Source of the DNA: Streptomyces dangxiongensis | GTDB lineage: Bacteria; Actinomycetota; Actinomycetes; Streptomycetales; Streptomycetaceae | Length of the DNA stretch: 64,000 nt | Direction: 5' to 3' | NCBI RefSeq assembly: GCF_003675325.1 | Contig: NZ_CP033073.1 | Coordinates: 1,736,001 to 1,800,000, forward strand | Shown here: in pieces, positions 1 to 7,753 of the stretch | Numbering within the stretch: the first letter of the stretch is position 1 | How the letters are laid out: every line of letters starts with the position of its first letter | Program-made: the position numbers and the translations under genes | Notes under the pieces: model-generated | Told to the model about the DNA's origin: nothing | What the model saw: only the letters and a program-made list of their open reading frames with translations | Databases searched by the model: none

Positions 1-1036
1 GTCCGCGGTCATCTCGGTGGGGTGGTGGGCGTAGGAGTCGATCACCTGGACGCCGGCCGCCTCGCCCTTGAGCTGGAGGCGCCGCTTGACGCCGGTGTAG
101 GCGGCGAGCGCGGTCGCCAGCTCCGCGGCCGGGACGCCGAGGGCGGCGCCGGCGGCGAGCGCGGCCACGGCGTTGAGGGCGTAGTGCCGGCCCGGCACGG
201 AGACGGCGAAGGTCAGCTCCCCGCCCGTCGAGCACCGCGGTCACCTCGCTCTTCAGCCCCTGCGGGACGATCCTCAGGACACGTACGTCGGCGTCCGCGG
301 CCTCGCCGTAGGTGACGATCCGCACGTGGCGCTCCCGGACCCGCCGGGTCAGCTCGCGGGCGCCCTCGTGGTCGGCGGACACGACCAGGGTGCCGCCGTC
401 GGTGACACGGTCCACGAACGTCTCGAACGACTCGTAGATCTCGTCCATGGACGCGTAATTGGCGTGGTGGTCCAGCTCGACGTTGAGGACGATGGCGACC
501 TCGGGGGCGTACTTGTGGAAGCTGCGGTCCGACTCGTCGGCCTCGGCGACGAAGATGTCGCCCTCGCCGTGCAGCGCGTTGGAACCGGGGGCGTCCAGGT
601 CGCCGCCGATGGCGTACGACGGCCGCAGGCCCAGCTCGGTCAGGGAGACCGCCAGCATGGAGGTGGTGGTCGTCTTGCCGTGGGTACCGGCCACGGCGAT
701 CGGGCGCAGCCCCTGCATCAGCGCGGCGAGCGCGTCGGAGCGGTGCACCACCGGGATGCCCAGCTCGGCGGCGCGGGCCAGCTCCGGGTTGTCCGTGCGG
801 ATCGCCGACGACACGACGACGCAGCTCGCGTCGTCCGCGAGGTGCCCGGCGGCGTGTCCGGTGTGCACGGTGACACCGAGCGCCCGCAGCGCCCGCGCGG
901 TCGCCGAGTCCTTGGCGTCACTGCCGGCCACCCGTGCCCCGCGCTGCGCGAGGATCTTGGCGATACCCGACATTCCGGCGCCGCCGATGCCGATGAAGTG
1001 CGGTCGGTCCATGGCGGTAGGAAGGCCGGGTGCCAT
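1..1036 (-). CDS. murC: UDP-N-acetylmuramate--L-alanine ligase (MurC), 3' end outside window, apparent frameshift
   Basis: MurC adds L-alanine to UDP-MurNAc in the cytoplasm, the first peptide step of peptidoglycan precursor synthesis. The protein starts at ATG 1036 and shows the N-terminal Rossmann motif HFIGIGGAGMSGIA, then the ATP loop AGTHGKTTTTSML and the Mur-ligase motif EADESD. The reading frame is clean down to about position 226 (LKSEVTAVLDG), but the expected continuation ELTFAVSVPGRHYALN is found one base out of frame. From there the second frame stays open to position 1 and reads VIDSYAHHPTEM, the conserved end of this region. One extra base lies within about 217-226, in a GGGCGGGG context on the coding strand. 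MurC is normally essential, so I treat it as a functional gene with a probable sequence error, though a real lesion cannot be excluded. The C-terminal domain lies beyond the window. Confidence 0.9.
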   Translation of the reverse strand, partial: MAPGLPTAMDRPHFIGIGGAGMSGIAKILAQRGARVAGSDAKDSATARALRALGVTVHTGHAAGHLADDASCVVVSSAIRTDNPELARAAELGIPVVHRSDALAALMQGLRPIAVAGTHGKTTTTSMLAVSLTELGLRPSYAIGGDLDAPGSNALHGEGDIFVAEADESDRSFHKYAPEVAIVLNVELDHHANYASMDEIYESFETFVDRVTDGGTLVVSADHEGARELTRRVRERHVRIVTYGEAADADVRVLRIVPQGLKSEVTAVLDGRGADLRRLRAGPALRPQRRGRARRRRRPRRPGRGAGDRARRLHRRQAAPPAQGRGGRRPGDRLLRPPPHRDDRG

Positions 1037-1136
1037 GCGTTTCTCCCCAGAGACGGTACGAGCCAGAGCAGGCCTAGCCTATGCGCTGGAGCACCGGGTG
1101 CCGCGCAGGGAGGCGGCCGGCCCTCCCCCGCTCCGC

Positions 1137-1610
1137 CTACGCCTTGCTGTGCGAGAACAGCTTCAGCACCGGCACGCCCACCTTGTGCCGGGCCCGGGAG
1201 GCCCAGTCCCGGTGGAAGAACTCCTCGACGTAGTGCGGATCGGTGAGCACGATCACCTCGTCGGCGTTCACCTCGGCCACGACCCCCTTCAGCGCGTCCA
1301 GCGGATGGTCCTCGACCAGCCGGCCCTCCGCCGTGCTGCTCGCCGAGCGCAGCGCCTGGAGCGACACGTCGAGGGCCCGCCGGCCGACGCTTCTCGCGTC
1401 CTGCCCCTCCGGGGTCTCTCCCTCCCGCACCGCCTCGTCGAGTTCGCCGAGCGCGATGTCGTCGATGGCCCGCAGCAGGCGGTCCGCCTGGTCGCCGCGC
1501 GGCTGGAGCAGCACATGGAAGGAGACGGGCTCGTCCCCGTGCAAGGTGGTGACGAACTCCACGTCGGCGGACGTCAGGGCTTTCTCGATCATCAGAACGC
1601 TTGTGAACAC
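1137..1610 (-). CDS. conserved actinobacterial protein of unknown function
   Basis: The product is 157 aa and soluble, with no signal peptide or membrane segment. The GTG start at 1610 is supported by an AGGAGA-type ribosome site just upstream. The sequence mixes an alpha/beta start (SVLMIEKALTSADVEFV), a charged helical middle, and a C-terminal part with EVIVLTDPHYVEEFFHRDW, which suggests a small nucleotide-binding-like fold. I recall similar Streptomyces proteins carrying the label indole-3-glycerol phosphate synthase, but nothing here resembles the TrpC barrel, so I do not adopt it. It lies 100 bp upstream of murC on the same strand and could share transcription with it. Its role is unknown. 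Confidence 0.8.
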   Translation of the reverse strand: MFTSVLMIEKALTSADVEFVTTLHGDEPVSFHVLLQPRGDQADRLLRAIDDIALGELDEAVREGETPEGQDARSVGRRALDVSLQALRSASSTAEGRLVEDHPLDALKGVVAEVNADEVIVLTDPHYVEEFFHRDWASRARHKVGVPVLKLFSHSKA

Positions 1611-1788
1611 CAGGCGCCTCTTCTCCTGCGAGGGCCCGCGGGGCCCGCTGTGCCGCGGGGCCCGGCAGGACCCCTGCGGAAACCATCCTTCCCCGTGATC
1701 GCACGGGTACTGCCGACAAAGTCTGCCCGCCGAGTCAAACGGAACAGCAGATTCCGTCGATGTCGGGGCCGATGCCAGGGGGGCGGCG

Positions 1789-2682
1789 TCAGGGCCGACG
1801 GTAACGGCCGAACAGGAACCCGTCCTCCTCCAGCAGGGACGCGAGCACGAACCGGTGCGGGACGGCGACCGCCGGTCCCCCGGCGATGCGTTGCGCGCCC
1901 CCCGCGGTGAGCGTGGGTGACACGGTCAGGCACAGCTCGTCGAGCACCTCGGCGGCGATCAGTTGGCCCAGGAGCCGGGGGCCGCCCTCGGTCAGCAGCC
2001 GGGTGTGGCCGAGGTCGGCGAGGGCCCGTACCGCGCGTGCGGGCTCGACGTCCGTGCCGTCCCCGGCGACCACCACCCGGGCGCCGGCCTTCTCCGCGGC
2101 GGCGACACGGTCGGGGGCCGCCGAGGCCCCGGTCAGGACCAGCGTGGGCACCAGGGGGGAGGTGAACAGCGGGAGCGTGAAGTCCAGTTCCAGACTCGCG
2201 CTGACGATCGCGATCGCCGGGACCGGGTCCTGACCGGCCGCCGCGCGGGCCCCGGCGAACTCCGCGCGCACGCGTGCCGGGCGGTACCCCTCCTGCCGTA
2301 CCGTCTCCGCGCCCACGAGGACGACGTCCGCGAGCGCCCGCAGCGTGCCGAAGACGCGCATGTCGGTGGCGCTGGAGATGGGCTGGGAGCGGCCCTCGTG
2401 CTGGGCGGCGCCGTCCAGGGAGGAGACCATGTTGGCCCGCAGCCAGGGCCGCGGGGCGCCCGGTCCGGGCTCCGGGTAGGCGTACGCGGCGGCCAGCTCG
2501 GCGAGGCTCCACTCGCGGTCCACGGCCGCGGGGGCGCCATGGGCCGCGGGGGCGCCATGGGCCGCGGGGGCGCCCGCACGGGCCGCCCCCACCTCCCCTT
2601 CCGGTCCCCGGCTCGCGGCCTCCGCGCCGGTGCCGGGGGCCTGGGCTGCTGTTTCGTCGGTCACAGGGAACAGGCGTCGCAT
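1789..2682 (-). CDS. pyrimidine reductase family protein (RibD C-terminal / dihydrofolate-reductase-like fold)
   Basis: The 297-aa cytoplasmic protein belongs to the RibD C-terminal reductase family, which reduces a ribosylamino-pyrimidine with NADPH in riboflavin synthesis, or related substrates. Family signatures are WLRANMVSSLDGAA near residue 85, the substrate loop FGTLRALADVVLVGAETVR, and the NADPH-side motif LLTEGGPRLLGQLIAAEVLDEL near the C-terminus. There is no deaminase domain, so it is not a full RibD. The ATG at 2682 is the first sensible start after the divergent zapE region, with 37 bp separating the two genes. Residues about 37-53 are an Ala/Gly/Pro/His low-complexity segment encoded by an 18-bp tandem repeat. 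Its true substrate is unproven. Confidence 0.85.
   Translation of the reverse strand: MRRLFPVTDETAAQAPGTGAEAASRGPEGEVGAARAGAPAAHGAPAAHGAPAAVDREWSLAELAAAYAYPEPGPGAPRPWLRANMVSSLDGAAQHEGRSQPISSATDMRVFGTLRALADVVLVGAETVRQEGYRPARVRAEFAGARAAAGQDPVPAIAIVSASLELDFTLPLFTSPLVPTLVLTGASAAPDRVAAAEKAGARVVVAGDGTDVEPARAVRALADLGHTRLLTEGGPRLLGQLIAAEVLDELCLTVSPTLTAGGAQRIAGGPAVAVPHRFVLASLLEEDGFLFGRYRRP
2524..2574. repeat. 18-bp tandem repeat, about 2.8 copies, inside the reductase gene
   Basis: The unit ggccgcgggggcgccatg occurs twice exactly and a third time over 15 bases. On the minus strand it encodes the repeated residues HGAPAA in the N-terminal linker of the reductase. The unit is a multiple of three, so copy-number changes would keep the frame. 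It is a likely length-polymorphic site. Confidence 0.85.
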
Positions 2683-2719
2683 GTCGTGCAGTGTGGCACG
2701 GCGCTTAGCATGAAGAACT

Positions 2720-3823
2720 GTGTCGTCCTCCACCACCGCCCCCAAATCCAGCCCTGTGCCGGACGCGGGCCCCGTGTCCCTGTGCGCCCGTGAGCCGCGC
2801 GTTCCCGCCGACCGTCTGGTCGCGGAGATGGTGCCGCCCCCGCGCTTCGACTCGGTCCGCTTCGCCACGTACATCCCGGACCCCGGGCAGCCCAGCCAGA
2901 CCGAGGCCGTCCAGGTCCTGGAAGGCTTCGCGGCCGGACTCGGCGGCGCGCCCGCCAAGGGCGCCGGCCGGCGCGGCCTGTTCGGCTTCGGCCGGTCCAA
3001 GGCGCCCAAGGCCCCGGCGGGCCCGCGCGGTGTGTACCTGGACGGCGGCTACGGCGTCGGCAAGACCCATCTGCTCGCCTCCCTGTGGCACGCCGCTCCC
3101 GCCGACGCCTCCCGCAAGGCCTTCGGCACCTTCGTGGAACTGACGAACCTGGTCGGCGCCCTGGGTTTCCAGCAGACCGTGCAGACGCTGTCCGGGCACA
3201 GCCTGCTGTGCATCGACGAGTTCGAACTGGACGACCCCGGCGACACGGTCCTCGTCTCGACGCTGCTGGGCAAGCTGGTCGAGGCGGGGGTGGCGCTCGC
3301 CGCCACCTCCAACACGCTGCCCGGCAAGCTGGGCGAGGGACGGTTCGCCGCCGCCGACTTCCTGCGCGAGATCCAGGGCCTGTCGGCCCACTTCCGCGCC
3401 CTGCGCATCGACGGCGAGGACTACCGCCACCGCGGCCTGCCCGAAGCACCGGCGCCGCTGCCCGACGAGGAGGTCACGAAGACCGCCTTCGCCACCGAGG
3501 GCGCCTCGCTGGACGACTTCGCGGGCCTGCTGGAGCACCTGGCGCGAGTGCATCCGAGCCGGTACGGCGCGCTGACCGACGGGGTCCGGGCGGTGTGCCT
3601 GACCGGCGTGCGGCCCGTGCCGGACCAGTCGACGGCTCTGCGCCTGGTGGTGCTCGCCGACCGCCTCTACGACCGGGAGGTACCGGTGCTGGCCTCGGGG
3701 CTGCCGTTCGACAGGCTGTTCAGCGAGGAGATGCTGAACGGCGGCTACCGCAAGAAGTACTTCCGCGCGATATCCCGGCTCACCGCGCTGGCCCGGGACG
3801 CGAAGGGACTGGTCGGCGGCTAG
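2720..3823 (+). CDS. zapE: cell division protein ZapE / AFG1-like ATPase
   Basis: The 367-aa protein is a P-loop AAA-type ATPase of the AFG1/ZapE family. In proteobacteria ZapE acts on the FtsZ ring; its role in Streptomyces is not established. Visible motifs are the Walker A loop GGYGVGKTHL (about residues 113-122), Walker B LLCIDEFELDD (about 160-170), an AATSNTLPGKL sensor-like segment and the family C-terminal block GLPFDRLFSEEML followed by a basic tail. A linker rich in Gly/Lys/Pro (residues about 70-100) precedes the ATPase core. Translation starts at GTG 2720, and the gene is divergent from the reductase gene. Family assignment is strong. Confidence 0.9.
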   Translation: MSSSTTAPKSSPVPDAGPVSLCAREPRVPADRLVAEMVPPPRFDSVRFATYIPDPGQPSQTEAVQVLEGFAAGLGGAPAKGAGRRGLFGFGRSKAPKAPAGPRGVYLDGGYGVGKTHLLASLWHAAPADASRKAFGTFVELTNLVGALGFQQTVQTLSGHSLLCIDEFELDDPGDTVLVSTLLGKLVEAGVALAATSNTLPGKLGEGRFAAADFLREIQGLSAHFRALRIDGEDYRHRGLPEAPAPLPDEEVTKTAFATEGASLDDFAGLLEHLARVHPSRYGALTDGVRAVCLTGVRPVPDQSTALRLVVLADRLYDREVPVLASGLPFDRLFSEEMLNGGYRKKYFRAISRLTALARDAKGLVGG

Positions 3824-3932
3824 TCGGCGCACCTCCCCGGTCCTCCGGCAGCGGCCGGACGGCCGTGGGCGAGAGGCGGATTCGCGCCACGTCACCCACG
3901 GTTTTCACGCTCTCTCGGGCGTGTAACGCGCT

Positions 3933-3964
3933 GTTAACCCTGCAAAGGCCTTTGCAGGGTTAAC
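3933..3964. repeat. perfect 32-bp palindrome between zapE and a secreted-protein gene
   Basis: The left half gttaaccctgcaaagg is followed directly by its exact reverse complement, with no spacer. It lies 109 bp after the zapE stop and about 70 bp before the next start. As RNA it would fold into a stem of about 14 bp with a 4-nt loop, followed by only a weak T-rich stretch (gtgtttctt), so it could end zapE transcription. The core TGCAAAGGCCTTTGCA also looks like a dimeric repressor operator of the LacI/ROK type. The sequence alone does not decide. Confidence 0.85.
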
Positions 3965-3971
3965 GTGTTTC

Positions 3972-4007
3972 TTGACCAACCATTGACCAGTGCTTGGTCT
4001 GGACAAG
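3972..4007 (+). promoter_or_regulatory. repeat-rich promoter region with a weak DasR-like (dre) match
   Basis: TTGACCA occurs at 3972 and again at 3983, one helical turn apart. GACCA and TGGTC (3985-3999) form a short inverted repeat. Positions 3993-4008 match about 11 of 16 bases of the dre consensus I remember for DasR (ACTGGTCTAGACCACT). The region lies just upstream of a secreted-protein gene and downstream of the 32-bp palindrome. It is probably a regulated promoter; the DasR link is tentative. Confidence 0.35.
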
Positions 4008-4034
4008 AGACGTGATCGCAGCGGAGGGGGGCTC

Positions 4035-4430
4035 ATGTTCCGAGGTACGACGCCCCGGACCCTGCTCGCCCTTCTCGGCGTCGCACTGCTCGCGTTCCAG
4101 CTCTTCATCCCCGCCGGAACCTTCGCATCCGCGCACACGGGCGGTCAGGCGCTGGCCAAGACCGAGACCGGAACCCACCTCTCCGCACTACCGGCGTACG
4201 ACGGTGCGGACACGGTCCGCACCCCGGACCGCCCGGGCAGGCCCGCGAGCGTCCCGCAGGTGCGTGACCGGCATCGCGGCCCGGCCTCCGCCTCTGCGCA
4301 GGAGCGCCCCCTCATATCCGGCCGGACGGCCGGCACGGCCCCGCACGACCCCTGCGGCGCCCGGCACCGCCACGCACCCGGAGCCTCCAGAGCGCACACC
4401 CCGGCGGCCCTCCAGGTCTTCCGCTGCTGA
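4035..4430 (+). CDS. small secreted protein of unknown function
   Basis: The product is 131 aa. It starts at ATG 4035 behind a strong purine-rich ribosome site (GGAGGGGGG). The N-terminus is a clear export signal: basic FRGTTPRTL, then the hydrophobic segment LLALLGVALLAFQLFIPAG, and a likely cleavage site near TFASA. The mature part is rich in Pro, Arg and Ala, has no recognisable domain and ends in ALQVFRC; it contains two cysteines, one of them the last residue. It precedes the carbonic anhydrase gene on the same strand by 89 bp. Base composition matches its neighbours. The function cannot be inferred. Confidence 0.65.
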   Translation: MFRGTTPRTLLALLGVALLAFQLFIPAGTFASAHTGGQALAKTETGTHLSALPAYDGADTVRTPDRPGRPASVPQVRDRHRGPASASAQERPLISGRTAGTAPHDPCGARHRHAPGASRAHTPAALQVFRC

Positions 4431-4519
4431 GAGCCGGGGCCACCCGCTCCCCCTCACGACCCCCACAACCGTTGTTCGAGCCCGACGCGCCAGGCAGGCG
4501 CGCCAGGAGGACCACATAC

Positions 4520-5098
4520 ATGCAGCCCCTCATCGACAACGCCCGTACCTTCGGACAGCGCCCTGAGGAGTTCGCCAAGCTCGCCGAAGGCCAGTCCCCG
4601 CAGGTGCTCTTCATCACCTGCTCCGACTCCCGGGTCGTCCCGGCCCTGATCACGGGCGCACGCCCCGGCGAGCTGTTCGAGCTGCGCACCGCGGGCAACA
4701 TCGTTCCGCCGTACGCCTCCGCGCACCCCACCAGCGAGGCCGCCACCATCGAGTACGCCGTGGAGGTGCTCGGCGTCCGCGACATCGTGGTCTGCGGGCA
4801 CTCGCACTGCGGGGCCGTCGGCGCCCTGGTGCGCGGCGACGACCTGACCGCCGTACCGGCCGTGCGCGACTGGCTGGCGCACGCCACCCCGCGCCCGGCC
4901 GGCGCGGCCGAGGACCCGGAGGTCGCCGAGGGCGTGCAGAGCCACGTCCTGACCCAGCTACTGCGGCTGCGCTCGTACCCCTGCGTCGAGCGGGGGCTGG
5001 CGGAGGGCCGGCTCGGCCTGCACGCCTGGTACTACGAGGTGCACACCGGCGCCGTACGGACGCACCGCCCGCGGACCGACACCTTCGAGGCCCTGTGA
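4520..5098 (+). CDS. beta-class carbonic anhydrase
   Basis: The enzyme interconverts carbon dioxide and bicarbonate using zinc. Over its 192 residues it carries the beta-class signatures: Cys34, Asp36 and Arg38 in TCSDSR, and His94 and Cys97 in VCGHSHCGAV. The zinc ligands are therefore Cys34, His94 and Cys97, with the Asp-Arg dyad intact. The start at ATG 4520 has AGGAGG nine bases upstream. The stop overlaps the GTG start of the SulP transporter gene by four bases (GTGA), so the two are translationally coupled. This argues for a joint task in bicarbonate supply or pH control. No signal peptide is present, so it acts in the cytoplasm. Confidence 0.93.
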   Translation: MQPLIDNARTFGQRPEEFAKLAEGQSPQVLFITCSDSRVVPALITGARPGELFELRTAGNIVPPYASAHPTSEAATIEYAVEVLGVRDIVVCGHSHCGAVGALVRGDDLTAVPAVRDWLAHATPRPAGAAEDPEVAEGVQSHVLTQLLRLRSYPCVERGLAEGRLGLHAWYYEVHTGAVRTHRPRTDTFEAL

Positions 5099-6603
5099 GC
5101 GCGCCGATGACCGACAACCGCACCCTCCTGTCCCGCATGACCCGCCTGTCCCGGTCCCCGCACCTGCGGCAGGACTTCGCCGCCTCGCTCGTCGTCTTCC
5201 TGGTCGCGTTGCCGCTGTGCGTGGGCGTGGCCGTCGCCTCCGGTGTCCCGGCCGAACTCGGCCTGATCACCGGCATCGTGGGCGGTCTCGTCACCGGGCT
5301 GATGCGCGGCAGCAGCCTCCAGGTGTCTGGCCCGGCGGCCGGCATGACCGTGCTCGTCTTCGAGGCGGTCAAGGAGTTCGGGCTGCCGGTGCTCGGCGTG
5401 ATCGTGCTCACCGCCGGGCTGCTCCAGGTGGCCATGGGCCTGCTGCGCCTCGGCCGTTACTTCCGCGCCATCTCGGTCTCCGTCGTCGAGGGCATGCTGG
5501 CCGGGATCGGCCTGGTGATCATCGCCGGGCAGCTCTATCCGGCGCTGGCGGCGAAGGCCCCCGACTCCGGCCTGAGCAAGATCACCGGGCTGCCCGGCGC
5601 GTTCCTGGACGCCTTCGGCGACAGCGGAGCGCTGGCCTCGCTCGCGGTGTGCGCGGGCACCGTCGCGGTGCTGCTGCTGTGGAGGCACACCCCCGCGAAA
5701 CTGCGGGCGGTGCCCGGTCCGCTCGCCGCGGTCGGGCTCGCCACCCTGGCCGCGCTCGCGCTGAACCTGCCCGTGGCCACCGTGGAGGTGCGGGGTCTGC
5801 TCGGCTCGGTGCAGCCGCCGCCGCTGAGCGCCTTCGGCGAACTGGCCGGCGTCGGGCTGCTGGGCACGATCGTCGCCTTCACCCTCATCGCGTCCGCCGA
5901 GTCGCTGTTCAGCGCGGCGGCCGTGGACCGGCTGCACTCCGGGCCGCGCACCCAGTACAACCGGGAGCTCCTCGCCCAGGGCGCGGGCAACGCGGTGTGC
6001 GGCCTCCTCGGCGCGCTGCCGATGACCGCGGTGATCGTGCGCAGCGCGGCCAACGTCCAGGCCGGGGCCCGTACCAAGGCCTCCCGGGTACTGCACGGCG
6101 TCTGGCTGCTGCTGTTCGCGGCGCTGCTGCCGGGCGTGCTCGCCTACATCCCCATCCCGGCCCTCGCGGGCATCCTCGTCCACGCGGGTGCCAAGCTGAT
6201 CCCGGTCCGGGCGCTGGCCGGGCTGTGGCGCGAGCACCGCGGGGAGGCGCTGGTCCTCGCCGTCACGGCCGTCTCCATCGTGACGGTCAGCATGTTCGAG
6301 GGCGTGCTCATCGGTCTCGCCCTGGCGGTGGTGAAGACCGCCTGGGAGGCCTCGCACATCCGGCTGGAGGTCACGGACGAGGGCGCGGGCCCCGTCGAGG
6401 GGCACCTGTCGGGCAACGCGACCTTCCTGCGGCTGCCGAAGATCCTGGACACCCTGGAGTCACTCCCCCAGGACCGCCCGGTCCGGCTCGACCTGTCCGG
6501 GCTGCACCACCTGGACCACGCCTGCCACACGGCCCTGGAGAACTGGGCCGCACGGCACAGCGCGGCCGGCACGGAGCCGGTGCAGCTCGTCAGGGCGGCG
6601 TGA
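5095..6603 (+). CDS. SulP family anion transporter, likely bicarbonate or sulfate
   Basis: The 502-aa integral membrane protein has about ten to twelve hydrophobic segments, beginning LVVFLVALPLCVGVAVASG, and the SulP motif LQVSGPAAGMTVLVFEAV. A reduced STAS-like domain closes the protein (about residues 430-495, with PVRLDLSGLHHLDHACHTAL), shorter than in classical sulfate permeases. Coupling to a carbonic anhydrase by a GTGA overlap is the main pointer to bicarbonate as substrate, as in BicA-type SulP proteins of cyanobacteria. The sequence alone does not rule out sulfate. Translation starts at GTG 5095; the internal ATG four codons later is possible but would remove the coupling. Confidence 0.88.
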   Translation: MSAPMTDNRTLLSRMTRLSRSPHLRQDFAASLVVFLVALPLCVGVAVASGVPAELGLITGIVGGLVTGLMRGSSLQVSGPAAGMTVLVFEAVKEFGLPVLGVIVLTAGLLQVAMGLLRLGRYFRAISVSVVEGMLAGIGLVIIAGQLYPALAAKAPDSGLSKITGLPGAFLDAFGDSGALASLAVCAGTVAVLLLWRHTPAKLRAVPGPLAAVGLATLAALALNLPVATVEVRGLLGSVQPPPLSAFGELAGVGLLGTIVAFTLIASAESLFSAAAVDRLHSGPRTQYNRELLAQGAGNAVCGLLGALPMTAVIVRSAANVQAGARTKASRVLHGVWLLLFAALLPGVLAYIPIPALAGILVHAGAKLIPVRALAGLWREHRGEALVLAVTAVSIVTVSMFEGVLIGLALAVVKTAWEASHIRLEVTDEGAGPVEGHLSGNATFLRLPKILDTLESLPQDRPVRLDLSGLHHLDHACHTALENWAARHSAAGTEPVQLVRAA

Positions 6604-6706
6604 GGGCCCGCCCGTGAGGCCGGGGCGCCGGAACTCTCGGCATCCCGGCCTTACGGGCCTATCGTGGCAACAGCAGACAAACCCGACCTCTGGCGAGGAG
6701 GTCACC

Positions 6707-7639
6707 ATGGTCGAGGTGCTTGTGGTGGCCGTGGTGGTGGCGTGTGCCGCCGCACTGGTCTACCTGGCGATGGCAGCGCGGGTGGTCAAACAGTACGAGC
6801 GGGGTGTGCTTCTCCGGCTCGGCCGGGTCGCCAAGGAGGTACGGGCGCCGGGCCTGAACCTGATCATCCCCATCGTGGACCGGCTGCAGAAGGTCAACAT
6901 GCAGATCGTGACGATGCCGGTCCCGGCCCAGGAGGGCATCACCCGCGACAACGTCACCGTCCGGGTGGACGCGGTGGTCTACTTCCGGGTGGTCGACGCG
7001 GTGAGCGCCCTGGTGAAGGTCGAGGACTACAAGTTCGCGGTGTCCCAGATGGCGCAGACCTCTCTGCGGTCGATCATCGGCAAGAGCGAGCTGGACGACC
7101 TGCTCGCCGACCGCGAGAAGCTCAACCAGGGCCTGGAGCTGATGATCGACAGCCCGGCCGTCGGCTGGGGCGTGCAGGTCGACCGGGTCGAGATCAAGGA
7201 CGTCTCCCTGCCGGACACGATGAAGCGGTCCATGGCCCGCCAGGCGGAGGCGGACCGCGAGCGCCGGGCCCGGATCATCAACGCCGACGCCGAACTCCAG
7301 GCGTCCCGGAAGCTCGCCGAGGCCGCCCAGCAGATGGCCGAGACCCCGACCGCGCTCCAGTTGCGGCTGCTCCAGACGGTGATGGCGGTGGCGGCCGAGA
7401 AGAACTCCACGCTGGTCCTGCCCATACCGGTGGAGCTGCTGCACTTCCTGGAGCGGGCCGGACAGCCGCAGCCCCCGCAGCAGCAGGTTCCGCAGCGGAT
7501 CCCGGAGACGGCCCCGCGGCAGGTCGCGCAGCCCGTACCGGAAACCACCCCGCGGCAGGTCCCGGAGACGGCACCGCCGGCGCCCGTGTCCCGCACCGAC
7601 GGCGGGCCCCACGGCGACGGCGGACCCCACCCCGGCTAG
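6707..7639 (+). CDS. SPFH/Band 7 (stomatin/prohibitin-like) membrane protein
   Basis: The 310-aa protein has one N-terminal membrane anchor (VLVVAVVVACAAALVYLAM), then the Band 7 domain starting VKQYERGVLLRLGRVAKEVRAPG. The family core continues through VTVRVDAVVYFRVVDA, and RQAEADRERRARIINADAELQAS forms a coiled coil. The C-terminal 55 residues are Pro/Gln-rich, with three imperfect copies of a P-E-T-(A/T)-P-R-Q-V pattern. Such proteins scaffold membrane microdomains and protease complexes. The ATG at 6707 is chosen over upstream codons because GAGGAGG lies just before it and the membrane anchor starts at once. A downstream NfeD partner, common in this family, is absent. Confidence 0.9.
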   Translation: MVEVLVVAVVVACAAALVYLAMAARVVKQYERGVLLRLGRVAKEVRAPGLNLIIPIVDRLQKVNMQIVTMPVPAQEGITRDNVTVRVDAVVYFRVVDAVSALVKVEDYKFAVSQMAQTSLRSIIGKSELDDLLADREKLNQGLELMIDSPAVGWGVQVDRVEIKDVSLPDTMKRSMARQAEADRERRARIINADAELQASRKLAEAAQQMAETPTALQLRLLQTVMAVAAEKNSTLVLPIPVELLHFLERAGQPQPPQQQVPQRIPETAPRQVAQPVPETTPRQVPETAPPAPVSRTDGGPHGDGGPHPG

Positions 7640-7753
7640 CGCCCGCGCCCCGCACCCCGGAGGGCGACGGCCCGGCACCGCACCCCGCGGGGTCACGACC
7701 CGCCCCGCACCCGAAGAGCCACGACCCGCCCCGGACGGAAGGACCGAGCACCT

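Noticed and set aside
1137..1610. Annotation as indole-3-glycerol phosphate synthase
   Set aside because: At 157 aa, with none of the TrpC barrel motifs, the label that I recall from similar entries is not supported.
5217..6617. Long alternative frame inside the SulP gene
   Set aside because: It is Arg/Gly/Pro-rich and lacks any motif; the SulP frame has clear membrane segments and translational coupling.
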